Below are positions 5,585 to 8,355 of a stretch of DNA of 8,355 nucleotides, in pieces. The stretch's first letter is position 1. Each line of letters opens with the position of its first letter. Both the position numbers and the translations under genes were made by a program. The DNA comes from an uncultured Sphingomonadaceae bacterium (lineage in GTDB: Bacteria > Pseudomonadota > Alphaproteobacteria > Sphingomonadales > Sphingomonadaceae). The notes beneath the pieces were generated by a model. The model saw only the letters and a program-made list of their open reading frames with translations. It was not told the DNA's origin and did not search any database. The stretch is taken from the NCBI GenBank assembly GCA_946480515.1, contig CAMLKX010000079.1, positions 1 through 8,355 of the forward strand, given 5' to 3'.

Positions 5585-6736
5585 TCAGAGACGCTCGATG
5601 ATCGTGACGTTGGCCTGCCCGCCGCCCTCACACATCGTCTGCAGGCCGTAGCGCCCGCCAGTTCGCTCGAGTGCGTTCAGCAGGGTAGTCATCAGCCGAG
5701 CGCCCGTGGCTCCGATCGGATGGCCAAGTGCGATGGCGCCGCCCTGGACATTGACCTTCTCGTGCGGGACGCCGAGTTCCTTCATCCAGGCCATCGGGAC
5801 CGAGGCGAAGGCTTCATTGCACTCGAACAGGTCGATGTCGGCGATGCTCATCCCGGCTTTGCCGAGCGCATAGCGAGTCGCCGGGATCGGACCGGTCAGC
5901 ATCCAAACCGGGTTCGCGCCGCGAACCGAAAGATGATGAATGCGTGCCCGCGGCTTCAGCCCATGCTCCTTCACCGCCCGCTCGCTGGCGACGAGGATTG
6001 CTGCCGCTCCATCGCAGTTCTGGCTCGCCACGCCTGCGGTTACGACGCCGCCCTCGCGGACCGGCTGAAGCGCTGCCAGTCCCTCCAGCGTGGAGTTTGG
6101 CCGGATCGTCTCGTCCTTGGCGAAATCACCCACGGGCACGATTTCATTGTCGAACCAGCCATTGTCCTGCGCTGCTTGCGCGCGCTGGTGCGAGGCTAGG
6201 CTGAACTCCTCCATCTCCTGGCGACTGATCTGCCACTTCTCAGCAATCATCTCCGCCGACCGGATCTGGTTGACTTCCTCGTCGCCGTAGCGGGCGTCCC
6301 ACCCTTCCGAGCCGATGAACGGGCTGTCGAACCCATATTGCTGGCCAGCGGTCATCGCCGCCATGATCGGGATGCGGTTCATCGCCTGGCTGCCGCCCGC
6401 CACGACCAGGTCCTGGGTGCCGCTCATCACCCCCTGGGCGGCGAAGTGCACTGCCTGCTGTGAGCTTCCGCACTGGCGATCAACGGTGACGCCCGGCACT
6501 TCTTCCGGAAGTCCGGCGACCAGCCATGCTGTCCGGCCGATGTCGCCCGCCTGTCCGCCGATCGTCTCGGTGCAGCCCCAGACAACGTCCTCAATCGCGA
6601 GCGGATCGACGCCAGTGCGCTTCAACAATTCGCGGATCGGATGAGCGCCGAGATCGGCCGGGTGCATCGCGGCGAGCGAGCCCTTCTTGCGGCCGATGGG
6701 GGTGCGGACGGCGTCGATGATGTAGGCTTCAGGCAT
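5585..6736 (-). CDS. FadA6-like acetyl-CoA acyltransferase (thiolase, 383 aa)
   Basis: A complete type II thiolase: the nucleophile Cys89 is in VTVDRQCGSSQQA, the NEAF box is at 307-310, His339 is in GGAIALGHPIG, and Cys369 is in QTMCEGGGQANVTIIERL. The DRQCGSSQQA box, the stretch MLTGPIPATRYAL and the C-terminal GGRYGLQTMCEGGG are very like mycobacterial FadA6 (Rv3556c), as I remember it. FadA6 is assigned to thiolysis of a methyl-dioxo-diacyl-CoA during steroid C/D-ring catabolism. Close relatives are widespread, so a broader 3-oxoacyl-CoA thiolase role is possible. The start is set at ATG 6736 (MPEAYIIDAVRTPIG), which matches the normal family N-terminus, lies two bases after the upstream stop (TGACCATG) and has GAGAAG seven bases upstream. 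An ATG at 6832 would add 32 unrelated residues overlapping the previous gene. Confidence 0.93.
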   Translation of the reverse strand: MPEAYIIDAVRTPIGRKKGSLAAMHPADLGAHPIRELLKRTGVDPLAIEDVVWGCTETIGGQAGDIGRTAWLVAGLPEEVPGVTVDRQCGSSQQAVHFAAQGVMSGTQDLVVAGGSQAMNRIPIMAAMTAGQQYGFDSPFIGSEGWDARYGDEEVNQIRSAEMIAEKWQISRQEMEEFSLASHQRAQAAQDNGWFDNEIVPVGDFAKDETIRPNSTLEGLAALQPVREGGVVTAGVASQNCDGAAAILVASERAVKEHGLKPRARIHHLSVRGANPVWMLTGPIPATRYALGKAGMSIADIDLFECNEAFASVPMAWMKELGVPHEKVNVQGGAIALGHPIGATGARLMTTLLNALERTGGRYGLQTMCEGGGQANVTIIERL

Positions 6737-6738
6737 GG

Positions 6739-7761
6739 TCAGGCTTCTCGTGCAAAGGTCTGGTCCGGCCCCATGGGCTGGGTGAAGATGCGTGTGGCGA
6801 TCCGTGCGCGGTGAAAAGCAGGCGTACCCCAACTGTGGGTCAGCGCCAGCGTGCGCTTCAGGAACAGGTGAACGTCCACCTCCCAGCTGTAGCCCATCGC
6901 GCCATGAACCTGGATCGAGGCGCGCGCCGCCGTATCGGCAGCTTCCAGCGCGACCAGCTTGGCATGGCTAACCCGGGCGCGAGCCTGGGTGTCGCGTGCG
7001 GCGATCTCGGCCGCCGCGGCGGCCACGACCGGCTTGGCGAACTCGATCGCGACCTGCGCCGAGGCGAGGTGATGCTTGACCGCCTGATAGCTGCCGATCG
7101 GCTTGCCGAACTGCTGCCGCTCCTTGGCATAGTCGACCGCCATGTCGACGGCCCGTTGGGCGAGCCCAAGCCCCATCGCCGCGTTGAACAGGGCGGCACG
7201 GTCAAGCGCCAGGTCCCAGTCGGCTCGTCCAAGTCGGGTGGCGCTCGCCAAATCCCAATCGACCGTAAACAACCGGCGAAACGGATCGATGCTCGGCTGC
7301 GGGGTGAGGCGGACCTGATTGGGAAGCGCCAGATAGGCTTCCCCGTCCTTGTGCAGCAAGATCGCAGCCGCACTGTCGGCATTGGCGACAAAGGGGTTGA
7401 TTGGATGAGCGATGGCGATCGCCGCGGTCGGGTCCGCGAGCAGCTCATGGTCCGGAGCGAGAGCCGCGAGCATCGGCGCCGCCACACCAGCGCTCTCGAC
7501 CAGCGGTTCGGGCAAAGCGACATAGCCCGCCTCTTGCGCAATCAGCGCGAAGTCGATCTCCGACAGTCCAATTCCACCGGCGCTTTCGGGGAGCAGCACC
7601 AGCGTCAGCCCGGTTTCGACGATCGCCGCCCACCGCGCTGGATCGATCGCCTCGTCCGCCTCCATCATCTTGCGCCAGTGATCGGGCGTCGAGCTGTCGG
7701 CGAACAGCGATCGCGCCGTCTCCGCGAACATCAGCTGCTCGTCGCTGAGGGTGAAGTCCAT
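6739..7761 (-). CDS. Acyl-CoA dehydrogenase, small (non-catalytic-base) subunit type, 340 aa
   Basis: A compact acyl-CoA dehydrogenase, shorter than the usual 380-400 aa. It has the N-terminal helical start MDFTLSDEQLMFAETARSLF, the LLPESAGGIGLSEIDFALI segment (56-74), a shortened middle beta domain, the flavin-contact stretch RQQFGKPIGSYQAVKH (215-230), and VHGAMGYSWEVDVHLFLKR in the C-terminal domain. Trp311 sits where MCAD has catalytic Glu376 (SWGTPAFHR), and by hand alignment Ala189 sits where isovaleryl-CoA dehydrogenase has its Glu. The protein therefore probably cannot act alone. It directly follows the large acyl-CoA dehydrogenase at the right edge, separated by 14 nt containing a purine-rich GGGGGCGGAAGGA. 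That arrangement is known for obligate alpha2beta2 enzymes such as ChsE1-ChsE2 of cholesterol side-chain degradation. The predicted role is FAD-dependent alpha,beta-desaturation of a bulky acyl-CoA as one half of a heteromer. Confidence 0.9.
   Translation of the reverse strand: MDFTLSDEQLMFAETARSLFADSSTPDHWRKMMEADEAIDPARWAAIVETGLTLVLLPESAGGIGLSEIDFALIAQEAGYVALPEPLVESAGVAAPMLAALAPDHELLADPTAAIAIAHPINPFVANADSAAAILLHKDGEAYLALPNQVRLTPQPSIDPFRRLFTVDWDLASATRLGRADWDLALDRAALFNAAMGLGLAQRAVDMAVDYAKERQQFGKPIGSYQAVKHHLASAQVAIEFAKPVVAAAAAEIAARDTQARARVSHAKLVALEAADTAARASIQVHGAMGYSWEVDVHLFLKRTLALTHSWGTPAFHRARIATRIFTQPMGPDQTFAREA
6744..6749 (-). promoter_or_regulatory. Putative ribosome binding site of the FadA6-like thiolase
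   Basis: Minus-strand GAGAAG, seven bases before the ATG at 6736. It is modest in strength but favours this start over the upstream in-frame ATG at 6832. Confidence 0.45.
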
Positions 7762-7775
7762 GTCCTTCCGCCCCC

Positions 7776-8354
7776 CTAGCGCGGCAGCCCGAGCATGCGC
7801 TCGGCGATAATGTTGCGCTGAATCTCGTTCGACCCAGCGTAGATCGGACCCGCGAGCGCGAAGATATAATCGTCGATCCAGTCCACCGGGTTGGCGTCGG
7901 GAGCCTCATGCGTGAGCTCGGCCGCCGGGCCGAGGATCGCCAGTGCGGTCCGGGTCAGGTGGATATCCAGCTCCGACCAGAAAATCTTGTTGGTCGACGC
8001 CTCAGGCCCGATCTTGGTACCCGCCATCAGGCGCGAGGCGGTCTGGTAGATGTTGAGGGCATAGGCTTCGGCGTTCATGTGCGCCCGCACCACATCGGCC
8101 TCGAGCGCTCGGTCTGCCTCATCCTTCCGGTCCCGCCAAAGCTCCGCCAGCTTCTTGGCCGCGACCTGGTAACGCGCCGGCGACCGCAACATCAGACCGC
8201 GCTCGAACCCGGCGGTCGCCATGCAGATGTGCCAGCCTTGCCCCTCTTCCCCCAAGCGGTTGAAGGCCGGAACCCGCACATTCTCCAAGAAGATTTCGGC
8301 AAACCCGACATGCCCGTTGATCTTCTTGATCGCATTGACCGTCACGCCTGGCGC
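7776..8354 (-). CDS. Acyl-CoA dehydrogenase, catalytic large-subunit type, C-terminal part (5' end outside window)
   Basis: The last 192 residues of an acyl-CoA dehydrogenase. The reading frame stays open to the right edge, so the N-terminal FAD/substrate domain is missing here only because the window ends; a GTG at 8345 is most likely an internal Val. Visible are the end of the beta domain (GFAEIFLENVRVP), the segment GEEGQGWHICMATAGFERG, and the C-terminal IYAGSNEIQRNIIAERMLGLPR, an archetypal family ending. The MCAD-type Glu376 position is Ala (IYAGS, codon 7838..7836), while the Glu of FERG (codon 8204..8202) fits the alternative catalytic base used by isovaleryl- and long-chain acyl-CoA dehydrogenases. 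It is therefore probably the base-bearing partner of the 340-aa subunit encoded next. The stop is TAG. The substrate is unknown; bulky steroid-derived CoA esters are suggested by context. Confidence 0.9.
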   Translation of the reverse strand, partial: APGVTVNAIKKINGHVGFAEIFLENVRVPAFNRLGEEGQGWHICMATAGFERGLMLRSPARYQVAAKKLAELWRDRKDEADRALEADVVRAHMNAEAYALNIYQTASRLMAGTKIGPEASTNKIFWSELDIHLTRTALAILGPAAELTHEAPDANPVDWIDDYIFALAGPIYAGSNEIQRNIIAERMLGLPR

Positions 8355-8355
8355 A

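Noticed and set aside
4116..6199. Further long plus-strand open frames (4116-5096 and 5312-6199)
   Set aside because: They lie antisense to the MFE-2-like SDR, the PaaY-like protein and the FadA6-like thiolase, which are all well supported.
6737..6832. 32-residue N-terminal extension of the FadA6-like thiolase
   Set aside because: The extension overlaps the acyl-CoA dehydrogenase 3' end, is not thiolase-like, and the ATG at 6736 gives the exact family N-terminus.
7009..7024. Perfect 16-bp palindrome (GGCCGCCGCGGCGGCC), possible operator or hairpin
   Set aside because: It encodes an alanine run in the acyl-CoA dehydrogenase C-terminal domain; GCC/GCG repeats give such palindromes by chance, and it is not near any intergenic site.
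6811..7779. Plus-strand open frame of about 322 codons opposite the 340-aa acyl-CoA dehydrogenase
   Set aside because: Low-complexity Arg/Gly-rich translation, fully overlapped by a clear family member; no fold or motif.
8343..8345. GTG as a start codon for the right-edge acyl-CoA dehydrogenase
   Set aside because: The frame stays open beyond it with family-like sequence (PGVTV), and the product would lack the N-terminal half; it is better read as an internal Val of a gene cut by the window.
1..8355. Promoters, rho-independent terminators, tRNAs, CRISPR arrays, insertion sequences
   Set aside because: None could be supported. No intergenic gap exceeds 14 nt, and no hairpin followed by a T-run, tRNA-like fold or direct-repeat array was seen on either strand.

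Overview
The window looks like an interior piece of a long catabolic operon from a high-G+C proteobacterium, most likely an alphaproteobacterium and plausibly a sphingomonad. That placement is inferred from codon use and protein flavour; there is no rRNA or marker gene to prove it. Every gene lies on the minus strand, so transcription runs from high to low coordinates. Genes are packed with gaps of at most 14 nt, or overlaps of 1 to 4 nt. No promoter, terminator, RNA gene, mobile element or regulator gene is visible, and the operon runs off both ends.

In transcription order the genes are: the C-terminal part of a large-type acyl-CoA dehydrogenase (right edge); a small acyl-CoA dehydrogenase (6739-7761); a FadA6-like thiolase (5585-6736); a PaaY-like gamma-carbonic-anhydrase-fold protein (4922-5572); an SDR of the MFE-2/17beta-HSD4 type (4017-4922); a second small acyl-CoA dehydrogenase (2932-4014); an IpdF-like SDR (2147-2935); a MaoC/NodN-like hydratase (1684-2145); a ketosteroid-isomerase homologue with an intact catalytic triad (1303-1677); a second thiolase (87-1289); and the first 28 residues of another acyl-CoA dehydrogenase (left edge).

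Together these supply all four steps of a CoA-thioester beta-oxidation spiral: dehydrogenation by heteromeric acyl-CoA dehydrogenases, (R)-specific hydration by MaoC, (R)-specific dehydrogenation by the MFE-2-type SDR, and thiolysis. Also present are an isomerase and a possible CoA-thioester salvage enzyme. The FadA6-like thiolase, IpdF-like SDR, split acyl-CoA dehydrogenases and KSI together point to steroid (sterol or bile-acid) breakdown, possibly side chain and/or C/D rings. No steroid-ring oxygenase, IpdAB, EchA20 or FadD3-like gene lies in the window, so the substrate is an inference. The most notable points are the KSI active site embedded in a beta-oxidation operon, the acyl-CoA dehydrogenase subunits lacking a catalytic Glu, and the PaaY-like protein outside a phenylacetate context.
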